Positions 35,453 to 45,669 of a stretch of DNA of 64,000 bases are shown here, piece after piece. Location: assembly GCF_025947065.1 (NCBI RefSeq), contig NZ_CP109994.1, forward strand, positions 248,001 to 312,000, written 5' to 3'. Every line of letters begins with the position of its first letter. The stretch's first letter is position 1. Origin of the DNA: Flavobacterium sp. N1736. Its GTDB lineage: Bacteria; Bacteroidota; Bacteroidia; Flavobacteriales; Flavobacteriaceae. Below the pieces are notes generated by a model, which ran no database searches, was not told the origin of the DNA, and worked only from the letters and a program-made list of their open reading frames with translations. The position numbers and the translations under genes are program-made.

Positions 35453-38425
35453 ATGCAGAATAAAGGACTTATTAAATTTTTCGCAATTCTATTTGCATTG
35501 GTAAGTATTTACCAACTTTCGTTCACTTACGTGGCAAGTAATGTCAAAAGTGAAGCTAAAGCTTTTGCAGGAGACAATCCTGATAAAGAGCTAAAATATT
35601 TAGATTCTATTGGAAAAGAGAAAGTGTTGAATCTTGGGTTTACTAATTTTACTTATAATGAAGTAAAAAACAAGCAAATCAATAAAGGTCTTGACTTAGA
35701 AGGAGGAATCAACGTTATTCTTCAAATTTCTATTAAAGATGTTTTAAAAGGATTAGCAAACAATTCTAAAAATCCGGTTTTTAATAAATCATTAGCTGAC
35801 GCAACTGCAAATTTAGAAGGAAATAAAAGTTATTTAGATAAATTTTTTGAGGCTTTTGATGCAAATTCAAACGGAACTACAAAGTTAGCATCTCCTGAAA
35901 TTTTTGCTAACAGAAACTTACAGGGTGAAGGCGGAATCGCTTTTGAAATGACTGATGCGCAAGCGCAAAAAGTAATCAGAAAAAAAGTTGACGAGTCTAT
36001 CGAAAGTGCTTACAAAGTATTAAGAGAGCGTATCGACAAATTTGGTGTAACACAGCCAAATATTCAAAAACTTGGGGCAACAGGAAGAATCTTAGTGGAA
36101 CTTCCGGGTGCTAAAGATGTGGATAGAATTAAAAAATTATTAGGTGGAAAAGCTCAATTAGAGTTTTGGGAAACTTATAAAATAGAAGAAATCGGAAACT
36201 TTTTAGTAGCTGCTAACGAAGCTTTAAAAAAGACTGAAGTTAAAGTAGAAACTAAAACAGTTGCTAAAGATACATTGAATGCTTTATTAACAGATAGTTC
36301 TAAAGATTCTACTGAAGCTAAAAAAGGAAACAATCCTTTATTTGATAAAATTTTAGGACAAGGCGGCGGACCGGTTTTAGGTTATTTCGCTCCAAAAGAT
36401 ACAGCTACTGTAAACGAATACTTTAAAAGAGCTGACATCAGAATTTTATTAGGTGCTGACCAACATTATGCAAAATTTGTTTGGAGTAAACCAACTACAA
36501 TTAAAGATGCAAAACAAAAAGATGTTGAAGTAGTAGAATTATACGCTTTAAAAGGAAACAGAGACAATATCCCGGCTATGAACGGTGGTCTTGTAACTGA
36601 TGCAAAAGATACATTTGACCAAATGGGTAAACCGGCTGTTTCTATGCAAATGAACAGTCAGGGTGCTAAAGTTTGGGAAGAACTAACAGGAAGAGCTTTT
36701 TCTCAAAAAAGTTATATTGCTATTGTTTTGGATAACATCGTTTATTCTGCTCCCGGAGTTACAAGTGGTCCAATTGCCGGAGGAAGATCTGAAATTACAG
36801 GTTCTTTTGATGTTGCTGAAACTAAAGATTTAGCTAACGTCTTAAATGCAGGTAAATTACCGGCTTCTGCAGATATTATTCAATCAACAGTTGTAGGACC
36901 ATCTTTAGGTCAGGCAGCAATTGATGCAGGAACAATGTCATCTGTAATTGGATTTTTATTAGTTTGTTTATGGATGGTGTTCTATTATGGTAAAGCAGGT
37001 TGGTATGCTAACCTTGCCTTATTGTTAAACTTACTTTTCTTATTCGGAATCATGGCAAGTTTTGGTTTTGTACTTACATTACCGGGTATTGCAGGTATCG
37101 TACTTACATTAGGTACTGCGGTAGATGCCAACATTATTATATTTGAAAGAGCAAAAGAAGAATTACGTGAAGGAAAATCATTGGCAGAAGCTGTAGCTAC
37201 ATCTTACGGATGGCATGGTGCAATGCGTTCTATCATTGATGCAAACGTTACGCACGTTTTAACCGGAGCGATCTTATTTATTTTTGGAACAGGACCAATC
37301 AAAGGTTTTGCTTTAACATTACTTATTGGTATCGTAACTTCAATGTTTACGTCAATCTTTATTGCGAGAATCTTTATTGATAGAAATATTGCAGGAAAAG
37401 GAGATTTAACTTTCTCTACTAATATTACTAAAAACTGGTTTACTAATTTCCACTTTGACTTTATTAAAATCAAAAAATTCACTTATATCTTCTCTTCTAT
37501 TGTAGTTGTTGTAAGTTTAATTTCTATCTTCTTCGTTAACGGATTAGATGAAGGTGTTGATTTTGTTGGAGGAAGAACTTTCCAGGTTAAATTTGAAAAA
37601 CCGGTTGATGCAACTGTAGTTTCAGATGAATTATCTGCTGCTTTCGGAACCCCTGTTGAAGCTAAAATTTTAGGAGATGACGATCAGTTAAAAATCACAA
37701 CAAAATACAAAATCAAAGAAGATGGAGTAGCTGTTGATGCAGAAGTGAATCAAATATTATACAAAGCATTAGCAAAATACTATCCAAATACTACTTACGA
37801 TAAATTTATCAATTCTTTTGATGGTAAAAGAGTGGGTGTTTTACAACAGTCTAAAGTTGGAGCTTCTATCTCTGAAGATATTAAAACAAACTCTTACTGG
37901 GCAGTTCTTGGTGCAATGGCGGCAATTTTCTTATACTTAATGGTATCTTTCCGTAAATGGCAATATTCATTAGGTGCGATCGCTGCTGTAGCGCATGACG
38001 TTATCTTTGTATTAGGAATTTACTCTTTATGTTATAAATTCATGCCGTTCCACATGGAAATGGATCAGCACTTTATCGCTGCAATTCTTACCGTAATCGG
38101 ATACTCAATGAACGATACTGTAATTGTATTTGACAGGGTTAGAGAATTTATCATCGGAAACCGTAAAGGAAGTTTTGAAGATATCGTAAACGCTTCTATT
38201 AACACTACATTATCAAGAACGTTGAATACGTCATTGATGATGATCATTGTATTATTGACAATGTTTATCTTTGGTGGAGAATCAATTAGAGGATTTATCT
38301 TCGCTATGTTAGTTGGTATTGTTGTAGGAACTTATTCTTCATTATTTATCGCTACGCCAGTATTGGTTGATACGATTTCTAAAGATGAAAAACATAACAT
38401 TGAAGACAAGCATAATAAAGCATAA
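35453..38425 (+). CDS. secDF: Fused protein translocase SecDF
   Basis: Inner-membrane RND-type protein of 990 residues with SecD and SecF in one chain, which uses the proton gradient to help the SecYEG channel export proteins. The SecD half has the N-terminal membrane helix, the periplasmic P1 head (NKGLDLEGGINVILQ, LRERIDKFGVTQPNIQKLG, RILVELPGA) and six helices with GIAGIVLTLGTAVDANIIIFER. The SecF half starts about residue 670, with VDFVGGRTFQVKFEKPV and later AAILTVIGYSMNDTVIVFDR, DRVREF and TLSRTLNTSL. A linker of about 60 polar residues in P1 is longer than in Proteobacteria. It ends in a strong terminator. Confidence 0.96.
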   Translation: MQNKGLIKFFAILFALVSIYQLSFTYVASNVKSEAKAFAGDNPDKELKYLDSIGKEKVLNLGFTNFTYNEVKNKQINKGLDLEGGINVILQISIKDVLKGLANNSKNPVFNKSLADATANLEGNKSYLDKFFEAFDANSNGTTKLASPEIFANRNLQGEGGIAFEMTDAQAQKVIRKKVDESIESAYKVLRERIDKFGVTQPNIQKLGATGRILVELPGAKDVDRIKKLLGGKAQLEFWETYKIEEIGNFLVAANEALKKTEVKVETKTVAKDTLNALLTDSSKDSTEAKKGNNPLFDKILGQGGGPVLGYFAPKDTATVNEYFKRADIRILLGADQHYAKFVWSKPTTIKDAKQKDVEVVELYALKGNRDNIPAMNGGLVTDAKDTFDQMGKPAVSMQMNSQGAKVWEELTGRAFSQKSYIAIVLDNIVYSAPGVTSGPIAGGRSEITGSFDVAETKDLANVLNAGKLPASADIIQSTVVGPSLGQAAIDAGTMSSVIGFLLVCLWMVFYYGKAGWYANLALLLNLLFLFGIMASFGFVLTLPGIAGIVLTLGTAVDANIIIFERAKEELREGKSLAEAVATSYGWHGAMRSIIDANVTHVLTGAILFIFGTGPIKGFALTLLIGIVTSMFTSIFIARIFIDRNIAGKGDLTFSTNITKNWFTNFHFDFIKIKKFTYIFSSIVVVVSLISIFFVNGLDEGVDFVGGRTFQVKFEKPVDATVVSDELSAAFGTPVEAKILGDDDQLKITTKYKIKEDGVAVDAEVNQILYKALAKYYPNTTYDKFINSFDGKRVGVLQQSKVGASISEDIKTNSYWAVLGAMAAIFLYLMVSFRKWQYSLGAIAAVAHDVIFVLGIYSLCYKFMPFHMEMDQHFIAAILTVIGYSMNDTVIVFDRVREFIIGNRKGSFEDIVNASINTTLSRTLNTSLMMIIVLLTMFIFGGESIRGFIFAMLVGIVVGTYSSLFIATPVLVDTISKDEKHNIEDKHNKA

Positions 38426-38446
38426 TTAATTGCTTAAACTATATTA

Positions 38447-38477
38447 AAAAGATCCGGTGAAAGCCGGATCTTTTTTT
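38447..38477 (+). terminator. Terminator after secDF
   Basis: Stem AAGATCCGG / CCGGATCTT with a 6-base loop and a run of seven T, about 20 bp after the secDF stop. Confidence 0.92.
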
Positions 38478-38510
38478 GTGCTATATTTAAATCGTTTTTA
38501 AAATGTGTGT

Positions 38511-39119
38511 ATGATTAAAAAACTACTATTGATTTTGTTTTTTGTTATAATAAAAATGTCGGCTCAGGATCAAAAACCTAAGTTTGCTATTGGTTTTAAT
38601 TATGGTTTTGGAAGTGAATTCAAGAATAAAGATTACACTTTTACAAATCATTTTTATAAACTGCAATTGTATTATAAATTGAAGGAAACAAAACATTTTG
38701 AATATGAAATTTTAGTTCAGCCAGAGGTAAATTTTGGTACACATCAATTATTAAATTTTTATTTTGTAAAACCGGAAGAACCTGATTATATCGAGAAAAG
38801 AGCAAAATATACCCAGTTAAAGGATATTCATGAATATGTGTTGAATGTTGGTTTTTTAGTTAGAAAACCAATTAGCAAAAAATGTTCTTTTTATTTATTA
38901 GGCAGTATTGGCCCGATGATTACAGATACAGAAACAGAACGAATGTCTGATGGTTTTGCTTTTGCAGATGTTTTGGCAGCAGGTTTTTCATTAAAAGTAA
39001 AAAGCCTGCAATTTGATTTACGCCCAAGTGTAAGACATGTTTCGAATGCCGGTTTGGGATCTGAAAACGCAGGATATAACACTAAAAATTTAGAATTCGG
39101 AATTTCATATTCTTTATAA
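38511..39119 (+). CDS. PagL-like acyloxyacyl hydrolase, outer membrane
   Basis: Small outer-membrane barrel of 202 residues with signal peptide MIKKLLLILFFVIIKMSAQ. The C-terminus has RHVSNAGLGSENAGYNTKNL, which matches the HxSNAG...NxG motif of lipid A 3-O-deacylase (PagL); the His and Ser are present, while the position of the third PagL residue (Glu) is Asn here. The product may remove an acyl chain from lipid A, or be a related lipase. I start at ATG 38511; a GTG six bases upstream is possible. It lies between secDF and a bidirectional terminator. Confidence 0.7.
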   Translation: MIKKLLLILFFVIIKMSAQDQKPKFAIGFNYGFGSEFKNKDYTFTNHFYKLQLYYKLKETKHFEYEILVQPEVNFGTHQLLNFYFVKPEEPDYIEKRAKYTQLKDIHEYVLNVGFLVRKPISKKCSFYLLGSIGPMITDTETERMSDGFAFADVLAAGFSLKVKSLQFDLRPSVRHVSNAGLGSENAGYNTKNLEFGISYSL

Positions 39120-39121
39120 AA

Positions 39122-39151
39122 AAAATGCCCGACAATATTGTCGGGCATTTT
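39122..39151. terminator. Bidirectional terminator
   Basis: Perfect palindrome with arms AAAATGCCCGACAAT and ATTGTCGGGCATTTT, with A-runs on the left and T-runs on the right. It serves the convergent PagL-like and lgt genes. Confidence 0.9.
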
Positions 39152-39169
39152 ATATTTTGAAGCGAAGTT

Positions 39170-40102
39170 TTAAGATGTCGCTAAAGGGTTTCTTTTTGCT
39201 CTAATGATAAAGAAAAGACCAATGATGATAAAAGGTATGCTTAGCCATTGTCCTGTCGAGAATAAGCCTAATTCGCTTTCAAAACCACCTTGACTTTCTT
39301 TTACAAACTCAACTATAAAACGTACAAGGAATAAAAGCACTAAAAACAATCCGAATAAATATCCTGAACGTAATCTTGCATTCGTTTTCCAATACAGGAA
39401 AAATAAGATTGCGAATACAAAAATATAGCAAAAAGCTTCATACAATTGCGTTGGATGTTTTGCCGGAACCTGAGTTAATAAATCAGCAAATTTAGGATCT
39501 GTAGCAATGGCAGTATAAGCATCTTTAGGATTTGCAATTTGTGTTGCATTTACAGCTTCACCTTTACTGAACTGGTCGTGTAAAAAACGAATTCCAAATG
39601 CAGAGTCAGTTTCATGTCCGATAATTTCAGAATTGAAAAAATTTCCTAAACGAACAAATATTGCACCGCTCGCTACCGGAATTACAACGCGATCTAAAAT
39701 CCATAATAACGGACGTTTTAAGATCATTTTACTGTAATAATACATCGCAATAATAATAGCGATTGCAGCACCGTGACTTGCTAAGCCCTGAAAACCTGTA
39801 AATTCAAATTTTGGTTCGAATTTAAAAGGTAAAAATATCTCCAGTAAATGATTTCTGAAATATTCCCAATCATAAAATAAAACATGACCTAAACGAGCTC
39901 CAATTAAAGTTGCCAAAACGGTCCATACAAATAGAGAATCTAATTTGTCAAGTGGTTCATTTTCGCGTTCGAAAATTTTCTTCATTAAAAACCATCCTAA
40001 TCCAAATGCGATTACGAACATTAAACTGTAATAACGAATCATGAAAAATCCTAAATCGATTCCTTCTGAAGGATTCCAAATGATGTTTAAGGCGTGTGTC
40101 AT
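39170..40102 (-). CDS. lgt: Prolipoprotein diacylglyceryl transferase
   Basis: Inner-membrane enzyme of 310 residues that moves diacylglycerol from phosphatidylglycerol to the lipobox cysteine of prolipoproteins. About seven membrane helices are predicted. Family motifs: the N-terminal RYYSLMFVIAFGLGWFLM, IGARLGHVLFYDWEYF, the HGAAIAIIIA helix and the signature RLGNFFNSEIIGHETD. It ends the minus-strand cysS-yidD-lgt group, 64 bp after yidD. Lipoproteins in this window (51523 and 59988) would be among its substrates. Confidence 0.95.
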   Translation of the reverse strand: MTHALNIIWNPSEGIDLGFFMIRYYSLMFVIAFGLGWFLMKKIFERENEPLDKLDSLFVWTVLATLIGARLGHVLFYDWEYFRNHLLEIFLPFKFEPKFEFTGFQGLASHGAAIAIIIAMYYYSKMILKRPLLWILDRVVIPVASGAIFVRLGNFFNSEIIGHETDSAFGIRFLHDQFSKGEAVNATQIANPKDAYTAIATDPKFADLLTQVPAKHPTQLYEAFCYIFVFAILFFLYWKTNARLRSGYLFGLFLVLLFLVRFIVEFVKESQGGFESELGLFSTGQWLSIPFIIIGLFFIIRAKRNPLATS

Positions 40103-40166
40103 ATATTAAATTGTTTTGTATTTTGTAAAAATAAATATTTAAAACAGAGTAGATCTTTATTTAAAG

Positions 40167-40406
40167 TTAATGTTTATGCGAGCATTTTTTTTCAGGAACG
40201 GGATCGTAGCCTGTTCTTCCCCAGGGATGACAGCTCAAGATACGTTTAATTCCCAAATATCCGCCGTAAAATAATCCATGAGTTTGTAAAGCCTGAATCA
40301 TGTAGGTCGAACAGGTTGGTTCAAACCTGCAGCTTGCTGGTGTAAAGGGCGAAATTGCAGTTTGATAAAAGCGTACTAATAAAACAAATGGAGTAATTAC
40401 TTTCAT
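40167..40406 (-). CDS. yidD: Membrane protein insertion efficiency factor YidD
   Basis: Small protein of 79 residues of the YidD family, which helps insertion of proteins by the YidC/Sec route. The conserved block [20 protein letters not shown] is followed by [20 protein letters not shown] and GYDPVP. It has an amphipathic N-terminal helix and sits at the inner membrane. It lies 22 bp after cysS and 64 bp before lgt. The usual rnpA and yidC neighbours are not in the window. Confidence 0.94.
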   Translation of the reverse strand: MKVITPFVLLVRFYQTAISPFTPASCRFEPTCSTYMIQALQTHGLFYGGYLGIKRILSCHPWGRTGYDPVPEKKCSHKH

Positions 40407-40428
40407 GATTTATTAGAAATTGAGTTTG

Positions 40429-41907
<1,479 letters not shown>

Positions 41908-41930
41908 AATCGTTTTAATTGATTTTTTTT

Positions 41931-42012
41931 CAGGAGCTAATCCTGCTGTCCGCTGTATCTTTTATGGCGAACCCCGCCATAAAAGGATGCCGCTTCCATC
42001 AGGGCTAGACCA
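41931..42012 (-). ncRNA. Structured element resembling the Flavo-1 RNA motif
   Basis: On the minus strand it runs from CTAGCCCTGATGGAAGCGGC to CAGCGGACAGCAGGATTAGC. A 10-bp inner stem (TTTTATGGCG with CGCCATAAAA, 5-base loop) is flanked by conserved-looking single-stranded blocks. From memory, this pattern recurs in flavobacterial genomes and resembles the Flavo-1 RNA class of unknown function; I could not run the covariance model. It lies just upstream of cysS on the same strand, so it is either in the cysS leader or a separate small RNA. Confidence 0.5.
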
Positions 42013-42040
42013 TAAATATAATATGAAATTTTGTGAAAAA

Positions 42041-42712
42041 CTAAAATTGAGTTTCCAATTTAATGTAATCTAAAAACTCTCTTTTAGTTTGAGGATCTTT
42101 AAATTTTCCACCAAATTCAGAAGTAACTGTGCTGCTTTCGATATCCTTAATTCCTCTTGAATTTACGCAAAGGTGTTTTGCATCGATAACACAGGCAACA
42201 TCTTCGGTACCTAAAGCTTTTTGCAATTCCTGAACAATTTGCATGGTTAAACGCTCCTGAACCTGAGGTCTTTTTGCATAATATTCTACAATTCGGTTCA
42301 TTTTAGATAAACCAATCACCCTTCCGCTGGAAATATAAGCAACATGAGCACGTCCAATAATAGGCAGTAAATGGTGTTCGCAGGTAGAATAAACAGTTAT
42401 GTTTTTCTCTACAAGCATTTCTCCATATTTATAATTATTGTCAAAAGTAGAAGCTTTTGGTTGCTTTGCAGGGTTTAAACCACCAAAAATCTCCTTCACA
42501 AACATTTTTGCAACTCGGTTTGGAGTCCCTTTTATGCTGTCATCCGTCAAATCCATTCCAAGAGTTTGCAGAATGTTTTCGACATCTTTCTTTATTTTTT
42601 CTATTTTTTCATCGTCAGTTAAGTCAAAAGCATCCTGTCTTACAGGGTTTTTTGCGTTGCTGCTAAAATGATTGTCACCTATTTCGTCTAAAAAATCTTC
42701 GTTATTTATCAT
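42041..42712 (-). CDS. folE: GTP cyclohydrolase I
   Basis: Cytosolic zinc enzyme of 223 residues that turns GTP into dihydroneopterin triphosphate, the first step of folate synthesis. Key motifs: ITVYSTCEHHLLPIIGRAHV (zinc Cys and His), SGRVIGLSKMNRIVEYYAKR, QVQERLTMQIV and IDAKHLCVNSRGI with the second zinc Cys. The N-terminus has about 40 extra residues that are polar and poorly conserved in the family. It lies on the same strand as cysS, with the structured element between them. Confidence 0.95.
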   Translation of the reverse strand: MINNEDFLDEIGDNHFSSNAKNPVRQDAFDLTDDEKIEKIKKDVENILQTLGMDLTDDSIKGTPNRVAKMFVKEIFGGLNPAKQPKASTFDNNYKYGEMLVEKNITVYSTCEHHLLPIIGRAHVAYISSGRVIGLSKMNRIVEYYAKRPQVQERLTMQIVQELQKALGTEDVACVIDAKHLCVNSRGIKDIESSTVTSEFGGKFKDPQTKREFLDYIKLETQF

Positions 42713-42856
42713 TAAAAACTACTATTATAATGGGTATATCTTTTTAAGGCGGTAAAGATAATTAATAAAAAGCAAACCTTTTCTATCGTTTTTACTATTT
42801 AATCGTTCCTTTTTGGATATAATTTAAATTAAATCAAAACCTGTGTTTTTTTAAAA

Positions 42857-42889
42857 ATAAAAGACAATAACAGTTAAGTTATTGTCTTT
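42857..42889 (-). terminator. Terminator of the aminotransferase gene
   Basis: Stem AAAGACAATAAC / GTTATTGTCTTT with a 6-base loop, followed on the minus strand by TTATTTTTAAA. It lies 26 bp after the stop of the minus-strand aminotransferase gene. Confidence 0.75.
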
Positions 42890-42914
42890 AAGGTTTATTG
42901 TTTTTACTTCGTTG

Positions 42915-44113
42915 TTATTTTCTGTTGTTGTAAACCAGCAGCGCTTCTTTTAAAACGTTTACAGCACTAATTAAATCTTTTTTGTTTAGTACATACGCAA
43001 TTCTTACCTGATTTAAACCCATGCCCGGAGTAGAATAAAAACCGGCAGCAGGAGCGACCATTACCGTTTCTCCGTTAAGATCATAACTTTCTAAAAGCCA
43101 TTGTGCAAAATCTTCAGAATTTTCTATTGGCAGTTGTGCAATACAATAAAAAGCGCCTTTTGGTTTCGTAACGATTACGCCTTCAATTTTGTTTAATTCA
43201 GTAATTAAAGTGTCGCGACGGCTTTTGTATTCAGAAATAACTTCATCAAAATAACTCTGAGGTGTATCTATAGCTGCTTCACAAGCAATTTGCTCGATAG
43301 TTGGCGGACTAAGTCTTGCCTGAGCAAATTTCATTACTGTAGCCAGAACTGCTTTGTTTTTTGTAACCAAACAGCCTATTCTTGCGCCACACATACTGTA
43401 ACGTTTTGAAACAGAGTCAACCATAATTACATTTTGGTCAACATCGTTTAGATTCATTACAGAAAAATGAACGTCGTCTCCATCGTATAAAAATTCGCGA
43501 TATACCTCATCAGCAATTAAATACAAATCGTGTTTTTTAATTAAACCCGCTAATTGTTTGATTTCAGCTTCAGAATATAAATAACCTGTTGGATTTCCGG
43601 GTTACAAATTAATATGGCTTTTGTTCTTGGTGTAATTAATTTTTCGACATCGTCAATACTTGGCAAAGCAAATCCCGTCTCGATTGTCGAGATTACAGGT
43701 ACAACTGTTGCGCTGGTTGATGATGCAAATGCATGATAATTAGCATAAAAAGGTTCAGGAATGATGATTTCATCTCCCGGATCTGTAATTGTGGCTAATG
43801 CAAACAATAAGGCTTCAGAACCACCCGTTGTTACGATGATGTCTTCTGGGTTAACATTTACATTTTGACGTTGGTAAAACTTTGCTAATTTTTTTCTATA
43901 ACTTTCATATCCAGCTGATGGACTGTATTCTATAATACTTAAATCAATATTTTTTACCGCCTCGATGGCCACTTCGGGTGTCTTGATATCCGGTTGACCA
44001 ATGTTTAAATGATACACTTTATGTCCTTTTTGCTTTGCAATATCTGCATAAGGAGCAAGTTTACGTATCGGTGATTCGGGCATGTTTCTGCCTTTGTTTG
44101 AAATTGTTGGCAT
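42915..44113 (-). pseudogene. Class I/II PLP aminotransferase, single-base frameshift
   Basis: Two open segments (about 42915-43600 and 43595-44113) together give one aminotransferase of about 400 residues. The first part starts at ATG 44113 (MPTISNKGRNMPESPIRKLA) and has HLNIGQPDIKTPEVAIEAV, TGGSEALLFALATI and PEPFYANY; it shifts frame after AILICNP. The second part resumes with YLIADEVYREFLYDG and the PLP lysine in VDSVSKRYSMCGARIGC. The conserved NPGNPTG is broken because CCCGGG is CCCGG at 43597-43601 (minus-strand sense). Adding one G restores every residue. It may be an error in the sequence, so the gene could be intact in the cell. Substrate probably aspartate or a related amino acid. 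Confidence 0.85.
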
Positions 44114-44235
44114 GTGTTTTATTATTGAAGTGCAAATTTGCATTTTTTTTTCGAATTTAACGTAAACATTAACGGTCCTTGTGAAAATGTAACAATTATC
44201 AATATATTTACTAATTTTATAATAAAATATTGTCA

Positions 44236-45558
44236 ATGAAAAAATATATTGTGCTGTTTTTTGGGCTTTTGTCATCTTTTTCGTTAAAAGCGCAAAGTGA
44301 TTTCTTAATAGAAAATAACCATAAAAAAGTTGTTATTCCTTTTAAATTGATCAATAATCTTGTTTTTATTCCCATAAAAGTCAACGGAGTCGAGCTAAAT
44401 TTTTTGCTTGATTCAGGTGTCGAAGAAACTATTTTGTTTAGTATGGAAGAAAGACAGGAAGTAAGTTTTAATAATGTCGAAAAAATAAAATTAAGAGGTT
44501 TAGGAAGTGAAGAAGAAATTGAGGGCTTAAAATCTGCCAATAATGTTTTGGAGACGCATGGTATAAAGTCTAGTAACCACTTGGTTTTTATTATTTTAGA
44601 TCAGACTTTTAATTTGTCTTCACATATAGGAATTCCGGTAAACGGAATTATTGGATATAAATTTTTTAAAAATAATTTAGTCGAAATCAATTATCAGAAA
44701 AAGAAAGTTATCATTTATTCCAATAATGAAGAAATCAAACAAAAATTAGACAAGAAATTCACATCAGTTCCAATAACAATCGAAAGATCAAAACCTTATA
44801 TATATACAACAGCCGTTACAAATGGTGCCGAAATACCTGCAAAAATGCTTATTGATATTGGTAATAGTGATGCATTCTGGATTTTCGAAAACAATAAAAT
44901 AAAACTGCCTCAAAAGAATTTTCCTGATTTTCTGGGAAAAGGTTTTAGCGGCGACATCGAAGGACATCGCGCAAAAATTGAAAAATTTTCTATTGCAGAT
45001 TTTGAGTTTAAAAATCCTATTGTTTCTTTTCCCGATTCGACTTCTATTCGAAATGTAAAAATGGTTCCGGATCGGATTGGTTCAGTTGGCGGAGAAATTT
45101 TAAAACGATTTACTGTGGTTTTAGATTATGCAGATAAGAAATTATATCTTAAAAAAAATGCCAAATTTCACGAACCGTTCACTTATAATAAAAGCGGAAT
45201 AACGATTCAGCACAATGGTTTGCAATGGGTTCAGGAAACAGTTCATTTGCAAACGGTACAAGTTGCGACATCAATAGCTGAAGTAGAAGACAAGGAAAAA
45301 AATGATAATTTCAGGTATAAATTTCAGCTAAAACCAGTTTATGAAATCGTAAATATTCGTAAACATTCTGCCGCCGAAAAATGCGGTTTAAAACAAGGAG
45401 ATATTATTATTAGTATCAATAAAGTTTTGCCTTATAAATATTCGTTGCAGCAAATAAATAATCTTTTAAAATCAGAAGAAGATGTTTGGATTACTATGGA
45501 AGTAGAGCGAAACAGCCTGATTTTAAAATTTAGATTTAAACTCGAAGACGAATTGTAA
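44236..45558 (+). CDS. Retropepsin-like aspartyl protease with PDZ domain
   Basis: Exported protein of 440 residues with signal peptide MKKYIVLFFGLLSSFSLKAQ. Two aspartyl-protease-like half sites are visible: FLLDSGVEETILF near 55 and MLIDIGNSDAFWIF near 215, where the second has DIGNS in place of DTGAS. A C-terminal PDZ domain (IRKHSAAEKCGLKQGDIIIS) covers about 370-440. Such aspartyl protease family/PDZ proteins are common in Bacteroidota and are likely periplasmic. I start at ATG 44236; a TTG six bases upstream is less likely. Targets are unknown. Confidence 0.82.
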   Translation: MKKYIVLFFGLLSSFSLKAQSDFLIENNHKKVVIPFKLINNLVFIPIKVNGVELNFLLDSGVEETILFSMEERQEVSFNNVEKIKLRGLGSEEEIEGLKSANNVLETHGIKSSNHLVFIILDQTFNLSSHIGIPVNGIIGYKFFKNNLVEINYQKKKVIIYSNNEEIKQKLDKKFTSVPITIERSKPYIYTTAVTNGAEIPAKMLIDIGNSDAFWIFENNKIKLPQKNFPDFLGKGFSGDIEGHRAKIEKFSIADFEFKNPIVSFPDSTSIRNVKMVPDRIGSVGGEILKRFTVVLDYADKKLYLKKNAKFHEPFTYNKSGITIQHNGLQWVQETVHLQTVQVATSIAEVEDKEKNDNFRYKFQLKPVYEIVNIRKHSAAEKCGLKQGDIIISINKVLPYKYSLQQINNLLKSEEDVWITMEVERNSLILKFRFKLEDEL

Positions 45559-45594
45559 TATTCTTACAAAATGACAAATTAATAATGAGTTTTT

Positions 45595-45602
45595 TAGCTT
45601 TG
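45595..45602 (+). promoter_or_regulatory. -7 box for the T9SS adhesin locus
   Basis: TAGCTTTG matches TAnnTTTG, 68 bases before ATG 45670. No TTTG lies at the expected -33 distance. Confidence 0.4.
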
Positions 45603-45669
45603 TTTGTGTTATTATGAAAAATTAATAAGAAAATTAAGTTTTTTGATCAATAAATGTGATATTTTTATT

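Noticed and set aside
45604..45669. Upstream start for the type B adhesin
   Set aside because: It would put 22 extra residues before the signal peptide and begin almost at the -7 box.
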